From positions 1-29,996 of IMG/VR virus record IMGVR_UViG_3300046169_000049: DNA of 29,996 bases; one strand, written 5' to 3'. This document shows, one piece after another, positions 7,367 through 16,589 of this stretch. Every line of letters starts with the position of its first letter. Within the stretch, counting starts at the first letter, position 1. Below the pieces are notes generated by a model. It was not told the origin of the DNA, searched no databases, and was given only the letters and a program-made list of their open reading frames with translations. The position numbers and the translations under genes are program-made. This DNA is from a virus.

Positions 7367-7455
7367 AATTTAATGCTTGTCAAAATACATTGATGATTGA
7401 TTCCAAATTTGATTGGAGCGTGATAAGACACCCCATCTGATGTGTGATATATAGG
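7363..7455 (-). other. Open 30-codon stretch without ATG between two structural genes
   Basis: Between the 110-aa gene and the fibre gene, the same frame as the 110-aa gene reopens after two stops (TGA, then TAA) and encodes a protein-like 30-residue stretch (PIYHTSDGVSYHAPIKFG..). Its TGA overlaps the fibre ATG as ATGA, the coupling pattern used elsewhere in this genome. There is no ATG; GTG inside the stretch would give 20 residues. It may be a decayed or atypically started small gene, or chance. Confidence 0.3.
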
Positions 7456-7464
7456 TTAATAATC

Positions 7465-7797
7465 TCAATCTAGTATATCTATTAATAAGAATTTAGCCGT
7501 TCTTTCGCTTGCTTCGTTCTGTGAGCCATTCAATCGCACTTTGTTTACGTCTTTAAACACATCAGCAGGTAATGAATGCTTTCCAGTTGCTACCGTTACC
7601 GAATACTTATTTCCAAACGTATCGTATATATCGAACCACGTTCCATCTACTTCGACTTGTACGTCAAAAGATGTGTTCGTGTATGTTCCTTCTAGGATTA
7701 AGGAGCCTATTTCAAATTCTTTGTTTCTGTCATCTATCTCTACTGCTGAAGAAACAGATTGACCGCTTGTAATTGTCGTTGTTCTGATTTGAGCCAT
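7465..7797 (-). CDS. Small structural protein of the tail-fibre region, 110 aa
   Basis: The 110-aa protein looks all-beta: alternating hydrophobic strands (SLILEGTYTNTSFDVQVEVD, then KYSVTVATGKHSLP) and few helices. It resembles small beta-sandwich phage decoration or fibre-tip proteins, but I cannot name a family. It sits between the 1545-aa tail protein and the S74 fibre, so a virion component (fibre connector or tip) is likely. Its start at 7797 follows a 53-base gap holding a possible promoter and a short inverted repeat. No transmembrane or catalytic motif is visible. Confidence 0.8.
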   Translation of the reverse strand: MAQIRTTTITSGQSVSSAVEIDDRNKEFEIGSLILEGTYTNTSFDVQVEVDGTWFDIYDTFGNKYSVTVATGKHSLPADVFKDVNKVRLNGSQNEASERTAKFLLIDILD

Positions 7798-7814
7798 AGT
7801 TTTACATTTGTTTA

Positions 7815-7844
7815 CAAATTACGAAATTTCTGTATCTTTTGAAA
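7815..7844 (-). promoter_or_regulatory. Possible promoter for the 110-aa gene
   Basis: On the minus strand TTTC (7841-7844) is followed after 19 bases by TAATTTG (7815-7821), close to the Bacteroidota pattern TTTG-N19-TAnnTTTG. The -7 box lies in an ATTTGT/ACAAAT inverted repeat. The match is imperfect and the call tentative. Confidence 0.3.
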
Positions 7845-7850
7845 TTACCC

Positions 7851-10800
7851 TTATGAAATCTTTAGGAATCCGTTACTGTCTTTATAGACTACATTAGGCT
7901 CTATTGGCTTGGTGCTTGGTATATTAACCAGCTTCGTAATACCTGCTAATTTATTTTCTTCCCTTGTTAGCCTTGCATATTGCTCATTACTTGAATCTAT
8001 ATATAAACCATCTAGTCCAAATCGGCTTCTACTGTCTGCACTTCTAAATAATAGATTTGATGTAAGTGTAAATTGTGCATCGTTGCCCGTGTTGTTTCCA
8101 TTTACAACGATTTTTACTTTATAATGCGTATAAGAATAATTAAATGCACTAAACGTAACCCTAGACAAGTCATTTATTGATACGCAATCAGTTCCTAGAA
8201 AGTTTGCAACTAGATTTGTGGCAGTTCCACTTGTACCACCATATATTTGACCTTCAATATAAAAACTTGGATTAGGGTCAGGTGTTCCCGAACCTGCATT
8301 AGATAGCTTTGCTTCAACATCTACATACAATGAATCGCCTTCGTCTATTGCAAATACGCTAGTTTCGTAAGGCGTTGTTGTTTGCGTTATTATTGTATTT
8401 AAACCTGCATTGTGATGCGTTGTTTCTGTTAAGGTATAGCCACCACTATTTATATCTATTACAGTTCTGACTTTATTGGTGTCGTATAATTCTATTTCTT
8501 GACTAGAAGAATCTATTTTTAAACCACTTTCTGCACCTGAATCAGTTGTGTCTAACCTAAATGCCTGCGTTTCTATTTCAAATGTGCCTGCATTCTCATT
8601 AAATGATAAGAAGTTAGTACCATCGCCTACTTTAAACTGTACAGTACCCTGACCTAGTTTCCAATAGTTTTGATTGTCTATTCCACTAGAATTTATTTGT
8701 AAACCTTGATTATTTAAATCTAATTTACCAACGGTCATTAATGCCGAACCCGTACCAATGACTATGTTTTCATTCGCACTACTTATATCTAGGTTTGTAG
8801 TATCTAAATTAAATGTGTCGGTCTGTATGTCAAAACTTGTACCATTAAACGATAGGAAGTTTGTACTATCACCCACCTTGAAGGCATTGCTTGTAAGTTG
8901 TGCAAGTGTACTAGTTCCATCCTTTAAGAATAATCCGCCATCAGTAACTAAGATATGCTCGTTTGAATTATCGCCTGCAAAGAATCCGAAAGTTTCAGAA
9001 GTTAAACCCGAATATCCAGTAGAATTACTTGGTCTTGGTCCTAAATCGCCAAAAGCTACCCTAGTATTTGCTTCGTTTTGTAAATCAGAAAACCCATTTA
9101 CTTCGGTTTGCATTCTCATTATAAGGCTATCTTCTGACCTATCTACGTTACGATACATTATAGCCTGCCTATCTGCATCTAATGTATTACCATAGGCAAC
9201 AATCAAATCACCAGTAACTAAGTCAGTAAGATTGCCCGAAGTAATAGAAACTTCTATATCATTACCTACTACACCAAGAACACCACCACGAACCGACTTA
9301 ACAATAGAACCAGTTCCACCACTTTCTAAGTCGTTATTTATATCGGTAACCTGACAGATAAATAAGTCATTTTCTTTGAATGAATTGCCTGCCGTACCAG
9401 TTACGTTTTCAACTGTAATAGTGTCATTGTCTGAATCAACACTTACTACTCTACCTTGTGCAATACTAAGGATTTCAGAACCGCCTATCGTACTAATCTG
9501 TTTTGCTATAAACTCAAAGACTCGTAACGCTCCACGTACCCTTAACTCTTGTAATTCTGCCGAGCCATCTGCTTGTATCTGCCAATTCGTTCCCGACCAC
9601 CCAGTAGCATACCCATCATCTGCTAAGTTTGCTTGCGTAGTCAAATCGCCTTGTAGGTTCATCGTACTATTAAAGTCAGCTTCACCCGATAAAGTAAGCG
9701 AGCCACCTACCGAAGCATTATTCGTAACCGATAAAGTATCAAAGATTACGCCATCAGTAGTCTGAACATCTTGGTTCATAGCGTATAACTCGTTATCGCC
9801 TTGACCAGTATTCAATGTAGGAGCATCTAGCGTTCCTAATATTGTAGTATTACCACTTACATCTAGCGTAGTGCCTATTGATACAGATTCTGCTACATCT
9901 AATTCATCGGTAATGTATAAGCTACCTGCTAGATTTATTGCACCAGTGAAATAGTAGTCGCTTGTATTCCAAACTTCTGTGGCAGTATTCCATATTAAAT
10001 CAGCTTGTGCATCTAGTTCATTAGTTCTAACAACGCCCGTTACAGTTAAATCATTATTTATGGTAACTAAATTGCTAGCTATATTAACATCAATTACATC
10101 AGTTGTTACTGCTTGGTTGTTAGCATCACCTGCGAATATTTTTCCTTCGTCTAGGTTAGGTACGGCATTGGTACGACCTGCACCCATGATATAGATTTGC
10201 CCACTACTAGCATGGCTTCTTACTACCTTAGCAATCTTTTGTAATAAATTTGCTTCAGTTGTTGGTGGTGTATTTACAAGCGTACCACTAGGACCAATAA
10301 ACAACTCATCGCCTACACTAAAACTACTTGTATCTATTTCTATAAGCTTACCATGGGTAACTATATCACCCATAGCATTATTGTTTACATTTGCTGATAA
10401 AATACCAATAGAAGGCATTGTGCCACTACCATCCGAATCAGCTACATCTATGGTAAATTGTTGACCTTCTGCATTTTGTCCCGATATGTAAACTGGTGTA
10501 CCTTTTGTTAATGTACCACCAGTTTCATTTTTTCCTTGTACGTGAATAGCACCAGTTAAATCTCCAATAAAATCAGCCGTTACTGTGTTAAAAGTAACAT
10601 CATCCCCAGTGCCTAAGCCTAGATTATCCCTAGCAGTAGCTACATTCTGTAAGTCAGATAGGTTATTAACTTTTTCCAGATATAAACTAGAACTGCCACT
10701 ACCACCACCAGTAGAACCCGTACTAGCAGAAGTCGTTACACCTTCACCAGTTGTATTGTAATAAGTAGTAAGTGTATCAGTTCCAGTTGTAAGGTCTGCT

Positions 10801-12488
10801 TCTATTAAATTAGAAGTCCACTGGTAACTTTTAGAATCCCAAGAACCACCTAAAAAAAAGAAACTTTTACTATCATACTGCACAACTTTATCTGGTTCAA
10901 ACTCACCATATAAATTAGCACGTATGTTTCTTCGTTGTCCACGTTGAAAGTCTAGTATTTCACGTAGAAGAATTTCTTGATGGCTTACACTTGTAGCTTC
11001 ACCTATCTGCTTCCAAGCATCTGTAAGGTCATTATTAGAATCTTTTAGTGCAGATAAAGAAGCATTTGCAGGACCATCACCAAAATAAAATGACCCATAA
11101 TCATATTCTGCATTGAATATACCAGTTTGTTCTAGTTCAAAATCAATACTTAAACTATTTTCAATGTCATCTTGAAAACTAAGGTTAAAAACAATATCCC
11201 TAAAATAGCTATATACAACACTTGTAACTATTGTTGGCGATGGGATAAAAGTAATAGTAAGCGTTCCATCTGCGGCATCGGGTATTGGGTCAGTAACTAA
11301 ACTGACTAAACCACTTTTATATACATGATTACCGTCTGAATCTGTAGTAGTTGGTCCACTAACTTCAATTGTTACTTCTGTTGAACTTGTTCCCCATGCC
11401 GTGCCATTCCAATAATATGAACCAGATTGTATTCTAATCTGTGCTGAAGGGTAAGTATCAGCAATACTACCAGTATCAGCTACCCATAAATTAAACTCTA
11501 AGCTAATATTACCCGTGCCATCACCTTGCCAGAATTGTGAATAGCTTTCATTAGTTGTGGTAAGCCAAAGTTCCCTTGGTATCTTTATACCTTGAACAAC
11601 GCTTTGATGGTCAAACTTAGCTTTGTTTCTTTTTATTCCTGCGAAATAGTTATTGGTAGAACTGCCCAATAAGAAAAGGTCATCACTATCTACTGATTCT
11701 CTTAAATTCACATTTGTTAATGGTGAACCTTGTTGTACACCACTTGAATTATAAGTCGTAGTAGGAACGCTTGAAGTATCATTTAATGCTGACAACTGAA
11801 TAAGTTGCCATTCATTATTGGCTTGCCTAAGAATAAGACCATACGTCTTAAGCATATAGATAAGTGCCTGCTCGTTTGAAATAGGTCTATCTACTTCGCC
11901 CGATGTTTTAGCGTATGTTCTTAGTCTTTCTTTTTCGTGGTAAACTTGATTAAGAACGTCATCACTTGCACTTATTTCGCTTTCAGTCCATGTAGTATAA
12001 GTCTTTATATTTAAACCATAGCCTAATGTATCTAGCAAGTCAGCTATGATTACTATAGCTTTTTGTGAACCAGTTGCTAAAGTGTAATCACCACTAAAGA
12101 ATATATCTTTGGCTTGAAAATTAGCCGATTGATTACCGTAATTTTCTTCAGTTATAGTAGTTAAATCTGGAACTAATAAACCAGTCCAAACAACTGAACC
12201 ATCTTTTTTAAGCTTGACTTGGTAATCGCCTAATTCAGAACTAGCAATACTTTCTAAAATAGTTCGTTGTGCAGAATCTTCAACCCGTATTTGACCACTA
12301 CAACTAGACTTCTGAATGTTGTTAATCTGCCGAAAGGAAAGTTCTTCGTATTGGCGTTGTATTGATACGCCAGTCCATTCAGTACTACTACCAGAATAAC
12401 CATCTTCTAAAATTTCAAAACGGTAGGTAGTTTCGGTACTGCCTACTATTTTCTTATCAACGAAATAGTATTTCAGTCCGTATGCCAT
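7851..12488 (-). CDS. Large tail tip/receptor-binding protein, 1545 aa
   Basis: The first ~300 residues form a folded domain (YFVDKKIVGSTETTYRFEIL.., SCSGQIRVED, WTGLLVPDLT) that looks like a tail-tip or baseplate hub protein. After about residue 550 the sequence becomes modular and fibre-like: a SLYLEKVNNLSDLQNVATAR adaptor, a VQGKNETGGTLTKGTPVYIS module, a GQIYIMGAGRTNAVPNLDEG module, and beta-helix-like repeats with two KVGD-TNFLSFN units. These modules recur in tail proteins of marine phages. It lies directly after the tape measure (TAA then ATG), the normal place for the tail-tip/receptor-binding gene. The domain borders are by eye. No peptidase or lysozyme motif was recognised. Confidence 0.8.
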   Translation of the reverse strand: MAYGLKYYFVDKKIVGSTETTYRFEILEDGYSGSSTEWTGVSIQRQYEELSFRQINNIQKSSCSGQIRVEDSAQRTILESIASSELGDYQVKLKKDGSVVWTGLLVPDLTTITEENYGNQSANFQAKDIFFSGDYTLATGSQKAIVIIADLLDTLGYGLNIKTYTTWTESEISASDDVLNQVYHEKERLRTYAKTSGEVDRPISNEQALIYMLKTYGLILRQANNEWQLIQLSALNDTSSVPTTTYNSSGVQQGSPLTNVNLRESVDSDDLFLLGSSTNNYFAGIKRNKAKFDHQSVVQGIKIPRELWLTTTNESYSQFWQGDGTGNISLEFNLWVADTGSIADTYPSAQIRIQSGSYYWNGTAWGTSSTEVTIEVSGPTTTDSDGNHVYKSGLVSLVTDPIPDAADGTLTITFIPSPTIVTSVVYSYFRDIVFNLSFQDDIENSLSIDFELEQTGIFNAEYDYGSFYFGDGPANASLSALKDSNNDLTDAWKQIGEATSVSHQEILLREILDFQRGQRRNIRANLYGEFEPDKVVQYDSKSFFFLGGSWDSKSYQWTSNLIEADLTTGTDTLTTYYNTTGEGVTTSASTGSTGGGSGSSSLYLEKVNNLSDLQNVATARDNLGLGTGDDVTFNTVTADFIGDLTGAIHVQGKNETGGTLTKGTPVYISGQNAEGQQFTIDVADSDGSGTMPSIGILSANVNNNAMGDIVTHGKLIEIDTSSFSVGDELFIGPSGTLVNTPPTTEANLLQKIAKVVRSHASSGQIYIMGAGRTNAVPNLDEGKIFAGDANNQAVTTDVIDVNIASNLVTINNDLTVTGVVRTNELDAQADLIWNTATEVWNTSDYYFTGAINLAGSLYITDELDVAESVSIGTTLDVSGNTTILGTLDAPTLNTGQGDNELYAMNQDVQTTDGVIFDTLSVTNNASVGGSLTLSGEADFNSTMNLQGDLTTQANLADDGYATGWSGTNWQIQADGSAELQELRVRGALRVFEFIAKQISTIGGSEILSIAQGRVVSVDSDNDTITVENVTGTAGNSFKENDLFICQVTDINNDLESGGTGSIVKSVRGGVLGVVGNDIEVSITSGNLTDLVTGDLIVAYGNTLDADRQAIMYRNVDRSEDSLIMRMQTEVNGFSDLQNEANTRVAFGDLGPRPSNSTGYSGLTSETFGFFAGDNSNEHILVTDGGLFLKDGTSTLAQLTSNAFKVGDSTNFLSFNGTSFDIQTDTFNLDTTNLDISSANENIVIGTGSALMTVGKLDLNNQGLQINSSGIDNQNYWKLGQGTVQFKVGDGTNFLSFNENAGTFEIETQAFRLDTTDSGAESGLKIDSSSQEIELYDTNKVRTVIDINSGGYTLTETTHHNAGLNTIITQTTTPYETSVFAIDEGDSLYVDVEAKLSNAGSGTPDPNPSFYIEGQIYGGTSGTATNLVANFLGTDCVSINDLSRVTFSAFNYSYTHYKVKIVVNGNNTGNDAQFTLTSNLLFRSADSRSRFGLDGLYIDSSNEQYARLTREENKLAGITKLVNIPSTKPIEPNVVYKDSNGFLKIS

Positions 12489-14585
12489 TTATCTACCTAA
12501 TTTATAGTTCGCTTCTTCTAGTGTAAGTACTAAGTCAGTTCCTTTGATTCTAAATTCGCCACCTAAGTTAATGTTGCTAGTTCCTGCCATCTGCATACCC
12601 GTACCCATCAGCTGATTGTTAGGTACAATAGAACCCGATATATTAGGCGTAAATAATTCTGGACCACGTTCACCAACAATATAAGGCTGATTGCTAAATA
12701 CTGGTCCACCACGGGCTTTCATCATGCCTTTTAAACCTTCTACAAGACCCTTACCGAATTGACCCGTAGGCGCACCTAATATTGATAATAAACCTTTTAT
12801 AATTAATAACTTTGCAAATTGAGCAAGTATTTCTTTTACTGCTTGCTTTGCCGCACTTAGCATTAGGTCTAAAGACTTTTGAAAGCTATTTTTTCTTGCT
12901 TCATTAATCTGTGTTTCAGTATCAAGAAGTTCTTGATTTAATAATGCTATTCTTAAACCATATTCTTTTTGACTTATTTCTTGTTCTGCTAAAGATTGAT
13001 TTAGTGCATCTTTTTGTTTTTGCAGGTTTATTTTTCTTAGTTCAAGTTCTTGGGTGTTATATTTTCCTGCATTAAATAAGCTTTGTGTAAAAGCATCTAA
13101 AGACGATTCTATTATTGTAGCAGATAAGCTACCTAACTTCATCTTAAGACCTTCTAAAACATCGCCAAACTTATTACTACTTTCAACGGCATTATCCATG
13201 CTTTCAGCAGTTTCATCTACTGCTTCAGTAGTTTGTTCTGCACCATCTATTAAATCAAATATTGGTTGCATTAAGGCATTAAGTCCATCCTTAACTAAAG
13301 ACTGCATATTGGTCTTAAGATTATTGACAGAATCACCAAAGCTTACAAAACCCTGCATTCCCCTATTTTCAATGTCCATGCCTGCCGCTAATGCTTCGCT
13401 TCGCATTCTTTCTAATTCATTCCTAGCACCTGCTAAGCCAACTGCAACGCCACCCATGGTAGTCATAAATACATTACCAAGCGTACTACCTGCAATTCGC
13501 ATTAAATGCTCCATATTAAGGAACGAAAGCAAGAAGTCAGTAACCATGAACTTCATGCCATTAAAAGCAAAATCTGCTCTATCACGTAATGCTAAAAAGT
13601 TATCTGCTATGCTTTGTGCAGTTATACCTACTAAACTTAAGACTGCTACGACTAATAAAATCTTTAGATTTATTAATGACATAGCTTTTGTCAATGTACT
13701 TAACGCTATAAGTAATGGACCACCTGCACCTATTACTGCCGCTATTACTAATATTTTCTTTTTTACTTCATCGGACATATTAGAAAATGCCGTAGTAAGT
13801 GCTTGTATTTTTATAGTGGCATCTTTTACAAGGTTTTTTAAATCAAAAGTTTTTACTAACTCTTCACCCATTACGGCTAAAGCACCAGTAACGTTATCAC
13901 GGAAAGTAGAAAATACCCCAGATAATGTTTGGCTTCCCTTTTCCATTCCACCAAAGAATTGCCCACCTTCGCTTGTAGCAGTTTTAAAAGCATCCCTTAT
14001 CATGTCGGCAGAAATAGCACCCTTAGCCATTTCATCTTTTAATACTGACATACTTTTGCCAGTCTTTTCAGATATAATTTGTAAAGGGTTAAAGCCTTGG
14101 TCAATCATCATATTGATTTCCTGACCCATAGCCTTACCATTAGATACTATCCTAGAAAAAGCTAACGTTAGCGTATCTAATTTCTGACCATTACCCATAG
14201 CAACATCACCAAGCATTCGTAATGTGTCAGCACTATCATCAGTTGTAAAACCAAATGATAGCATGGTCTTGGTAGCCTTTGCTAGTTGTGCAGTTTCAAA
14301 GGGTGTGCTTGCCGCAAATGCTCTAAGGCGTTCAAATACTTTTGCACCTTCTTCGGCTGAACCAGTAAGCACTTCAAAAGATGTGCGTAAATCTTCAAAT
14401 TCTGCGGCAGTTTTTATAGCCCTGCCACCAAGTAATGTTAGTGGTGCAGTTACACTAACACTTAGTTTTCTACCTAAGCCATTTAAATCTTGGCTAAAAC
14501 TCTTTAGTTGATACCTTGCTTTATTGATGCCACCAGTAAGCCCAGTAATATTAGCACCAATCTGTACATTCAACTTACCTAGCAT
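12489..14585 (-). CDS. Tail tape measure protein
   Basis: This 698-aa protein begins with the typical tape-measure N-terminus (LNVQIGANITGLTGGINKAR..) and has the conserved block of TP901-type tape measures (TAAEFEDLRTSFEVLTGSAE; QEINMMIDQG; GKSMSVLKDEMAKGAISADM). Hydrophobic segments near residues 275-330, including KILVIAAVIGAGGPLLIAL, may enter the host membrane on infection. A Gln/Glu-rich coiled coil lies around 520-570. Tape measures set tail length; at about 0.15 nm per residue, 698 residues suggest a tail near 105 nm. The ATG overlaps the stop of the frameshifted chaperone frame (TAATG). No lytic domain was recognised. Confidence 0.93.
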   Translation of the reverse strand: MLGKLNVQIGANITGLTGGINKARYQLKSFSQDLNGLGRKLSVSVTAPLTLLGGRAIKTAAEFEDLRTSFEVLTGSAEEGAKVFERLRAFAASTPFETAQLAKATKTMLSFGFTTDDSADTLRMLGDVAMGNGQKLDTLTLAFSRIVSNGKAMGQEINMMIDQGFNPLQIISEKTGKSMSVLKDEMAKGAISADMIRDAFKTATSEGGQFFGGMEKGSQTLSGVFSTFRDNVTGALAVMGEELVKTFDLKNLVKDATIKIQALTTAFSNMSDEVKKKILVIAAVIGAGGPLLIALSTLTKAMSLINLKILLVVAVLSLVGITAQSIADNFLALRDRADFAFNGMKFMVTDFLLSFLNMEHLMRIAGSTLGNVFMTTMGGVAVGLAGARNELERMRSEALAAGMDIENRGMQGFVSFGDSVNNLKTNMQSLVKDGLNALMQPIFDLIDGAEQTTEAVDETAESMDNAVESSNKFGDVLEGLKMKLGSLSATIIESSLDAFTQSLFNAGKYNTQELELRKINLQKQKDALNQSLAEQEISQKEYGLRIALLNQELLDTETQINEARKNSFQKSLDLMLSAAKQAVKEILAQFAKLLIIKGLLSILGAPTGQFGKGLVEGLKGMMKARGGPVFSNQPYIVGERGPELFTPNISGSIVPNNQLMGTGMQMAGTSNINLGGEFRIKGTDLVLTLEEANYKLGR

Positions 14586-14926
14586 TATTTCCCCCTACTT
14601 TTTTCGACCATTTCTATTATATCAAAAAGCTTCTTTCTATCTATCTTGGTTGGTTCGCTATTTGATTTTAAGGGGAACATTTTTTCTGGTGTTAATTTTT
14701 TTCTTGCCTTTCCTTCTAATCCCGAATATGCAGAAATTAAGAAGGCGTTTATTCGCATGACATTAAAATCATGCTTTCTGTTTTCTGTAAATGCTCTTGC
14801 CATTAAGTTGAAGTCATACATAGTTGTACTTCTTAACTCGTCAGGCTTTAACCCCATCTGATAACCTAGTATTAAAAGTTCTTGTAAACTTTCAATCGGT
14901 TGCCCAGTTACTTCTGGGCTTTTAGG
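14585..14926 (-). CDS. Tail assembly chaperone extension made by -1 frameshifting (gpGT-like T domain)
   Basis: This frame lies -1 relative to the upstream chaperone gene and is open from the slippery site at 14926-14932 to the TAA at 14585, which overlaps the tape-measure ATG. It encodes PKSPEVTGQPIESLQELLI.. and then a helix-rich domain (MYDFNLMARAFTENRKHDFN). Reading through the slip adds 113 residues to the first 88 residues of the upstream protein, about 201 aa in total. A start at an internal ATG (14782) or at 14857 is possible but weaker. As in lambda gpG/gpGT, the long form would bind the tape measure and the major tail protein. Confidence 0.85.
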   Translation of the reverse strand, partial: PKSPEVTGQPIESLQELLILGYQMGLKPDELRSTTMYDFNLMARAFTENRKHDFNVMRINAFLISAYSGLEGKARKKLTPEKMFPLKSNSEPTKIDRKKLFDIIEMVEKSRGK

Positions 14927-14932
14927 TTTCCC
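14902..14932 (-). promoter_or_regulatory. Programmed -1 ribosomal frameshift signal (slippery site plus hairpin)
   Basis: The slippery heptamer GGGAAAC lies at 14926-14932 in the correct phase (G GGA AAC). Six bases later a perfect 6-bp hairpin follows, GCCCAG-AAGTAA-CTGGGC (14902-14919). The zero-frame stop TAA sits in its loop. The -1 frame stays open to the next gene. This is a textbook X-XXY-YYZ site with a downstream stimulatory structure. Confidence 0.88.
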
Positions 14933-15189
14933 ACCGATTCTTTTACTAAGTCAAACACTTGGGATAATTGAGCAAAGTCCATAGTTCCGATAGATTCGCT
15001 AGGCACTTCCTTACCACCAGAAGCTGATAGGGCTTGGATAAATAGTTTGATGTTAGGCACTTTATCTAATGCTTCATCTAAACCATTTAGTCCTACCCCT
15101 GCTTCTTCGGTAAAGCGCTCTAAGGCGTTAAGGTCAAACCTAAACGAATAACTTATACCATCTATGGTTACTTTTTTAGAACCCTTCAT
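14908..15189 (-). CDS. Tail assembly chaperone, short form (gpG-like)
   Basis: This 93-aa helical protein begins MKGSKKVTIDGISYSFRFDL and continues NALERFTEEAGVGLNGLDEA, a pattern typical of tail chaperones just after the major tail protein. The start overlaps the major tail protein stop (TAATG). Most ribosomes should stop at 14908; a fraction shift at GGGAAAC to make the longer chaperone described above. Chaperones of this type coat the tape measure before the tail tube polymerises and are not found in the mature virion. Position (between tail tube and tape measure), size and frameshift site all agree. Confidence 0.88.
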   Translation of the reverse strand: MKGSKKVTIDGISYSFRFDLNALERFTEEAGVGLNGLDEALDKVPNIKLFIQALSASGGKEVPSESIGTMDFAQLSQVFDLVKESVGNLKAQK

Positions 15190-15635
15190 TAACCCTTAGT
15201 AACAGTTGATGCAGTTAAAGCACCTTTGCCAGTAAAAGAACCAGATAAAGTTGCAGTATCTTCATTACCTGCTACAAAACTTACAGAAGCACAAGAAGCT
15301 TCGCCAGTATATTTTACATAAGTACCAGAAGGTAAATCACCTGCTGAATCATTTGGTACAAACTCAACATCAACAGTATTTCTGTTAAGTATATAATTAC
15401 CTAGTTGTTCTACTGTACCACTTGTAGATACAAAGTTTGCAATCCCATCTACATCAATAGACCAAGATTTTTGTCCTTGTATATGGTCAGCCCATCCTGA
15501 AGAATCTTTAGATGAAGCATCTGGTAAATCCATTTCTATATTTAAAGTTGCAGAAGTAGTAGCACCTAAAGTTGCAGGTGTTCCACCATCAACATCAACG
15601 TTAAATAAAATTAGTGTTCCGTTTATTGCCGCCAT
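15189..15635 (-). CDS. Major tail (tube) protein
   Basis: This 148-aa protein opens MAAINGTLILFNVDVDGGTP and has a beta-rich body with the W-S-I-D-V-D-G motif (GQKSWSIDVDGIANFV) characteristic of TP901-1-type major tail proteins. A Gly/Ser/Thr-rich C-terminus with SGSFTGKGAL completes it. It forms the tail tube around the tape measure. It is followed by the chaperone pair, the usual order. A 71-base gap upstream, richer in A and T than its neighbours, may hold a promoter, since tube proteins need high expression; a weak TATCTTTT box is visible but has no convincing partner. No extra Ig-like domain is seen. Confidence 0.88.
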   Translation of the reverse strand: MAAINGTLILFNVDVDGGTPATLGATTSATLNIEMDLPDASSKDSSGWADHIQGQKSWSIDVDGIANFVSTSGTVEQLGNYILNRNTVDVEFVPNDSAGDLPSGTYVKYTGEASCASVSFVAGNEDTATLSGSFTGKGALTASTVTKG

Positions 15636-15706
15636 AGTTTTATTATGTTTGATTTAAGTTAAACTTTGTAAAAGATAAAAAATTTGTAGCAATATTGATA
15701 TAGCAC

Positions 15707-16135
15707 TTATTTTTCTTCTATGATGTGCCGAAATCTTAATTCACGTATGAAATAAGTGTATGTGCTAGTCTTTTCTTTTCTGGATAAGTCTGTTTCAACG
15801 ACTGAGTTTATTACGTTAAAATTAGTAAGATTGAATGGCACTGGTCTTGCCCTAATGATTTCTTTTACTTGATTGACTACGTTATTAAGATTAGCACGAC
15901 TACCATTGTCTAAACTAAATCTATCTACTACACTTAAAGAAAAAGTAACATCATCCATAAAGGTTGTCTTAGTAGAGTTATCACTTAACGTAGTGTCATT
16001 AAACTGTATATGTGGGTATGTACCATTAGCAGGAACTTCATCATACACGGCAACTGGATTGCCAGATAAAGTTACATTAGTATTTAATAGCGTGTAATAT
16101 GCTACTTGTAGTTCTGTTGTGCTATCTTTTGCCAT
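15707..16135 (-). CDS. Tail completion/terminator protein (DUF3168-like)
   Basis: The 142-aa protein matches the DUF3168 pattern: an N-terminal helix (TTELQVAYYTLLNTN), then VYDEVPANGTYPHIQFND with the conserved P-x-x-x-x-YPYI-like stretch, then a central strand VTFSLSVVDRFS and a C-terminal strand pair. DUF3168 proteins cap the tail tube and join it to the head. Start overlaps the previous gene by 14 bases. Position after the HK97 gp10-like gene and before the major tail protein is the standard head-tail order. Confidence 0.82.
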   Translation of the reverse strand: MAKDSTTELQVAYYTLLNTNVTLSGNPVAVYDEVPANGTYPHIQFNDTTLSDNSTKTTFMDDVTFSLSVVDRFSLDNGSRANLNNVVNQVKEIIRARPVPFNLTNFNVINSVVETDLSRKEKTSTYTYFIRELRFRHIIEEK

Positions 16136-16589
16136 CGACTACCCTTTTAATTTCTTTAAAAATTACTTTTCTTTGTTTTTCATACGCAGGAAATAAATAT
16201 GGTGTTGCATACATACCACCAGAACCACCACTAGATTTTTTAAATTGTATAGCGTAAGCTGAATAATCAACTCCTTCTATTTCAGTTTCTACCCTAGATT
16301 TAGTTCCAAATTCTACATAGGGTGCATATTCTAAATTAGTGCCAACTTCCCTACCTAGTTGATGTGTTTTTGTTGTTTTAATAGAACTTCTTAAAACACC
16401 AGTATCTACTCTATCCCTATTAATTATTGGATATATAGAACTTAGATTTTTTTTGGCGTTACTTTCTATTTTTAAGGCATTACGATTAATAACTCGTTCA
16501 ACATCCTTGGTCATAGTTTTACTTAACAATGTAAGCTTATTAAGTACACTTTGTAGTTCTGCTCTATTTACTCTAGTATCAATCGACAT
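16122..16589 (-). CDS. HK97 gp10-family tail-joining protein
   Basis: This 155-aa protein contains the family signature DTGVLRSSIKTTKT around residue 62, then GTNLEYAPYVEFGTKSR around residue 83 and ATPYLFPAYEKQR near the C-terminus. HK97 gp10-type proteins sit at the head-tail junction and help attach the tail. Gene order (connector, closure, gp10, DUF3168, tube) supports the call. The start overlaps the head-closure gene's end by 11 bases. All conserved blocks look intact and the length is typical. Confidence 0.88.
   Translation of the reverse strand: MSIDTRVNRAELQSVLNKLTLLSKTMTKDVERVINRNALKIESNAKKNLSSIYPIINRDRVDTGVLRSSIKTTKTHQLGREVGTNLEYAPYVEFGTKSRVETEIEGVDYSAYAIQFKKSSGGSGGMYATPYLFPAYEKQRKVIFKEIKRVVDGKR

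Noticed and set aside
8758-9765. Plus-strand frames of 145 and 129 codons inside the 1545-aa tail gene
   Set aside because: Shadow frames opposite a continuous coding region with no domain pattern.
4700-12488. Diversity-generating retroelement acting on a fibre gene
   Set aside because: No reverse transcriptase gene and no template/variable repeat pair was seen; the repeats are ordinary shaft units.
13054-14124. Plus-strand open frame of 356 codons antisense to the tape measure
   Set aside because: It lies wholly inside a well-recognised gene on the other strand, and its Ser/Leu/Pro/Ile-rich composition is that of a reverse-strand shadow.
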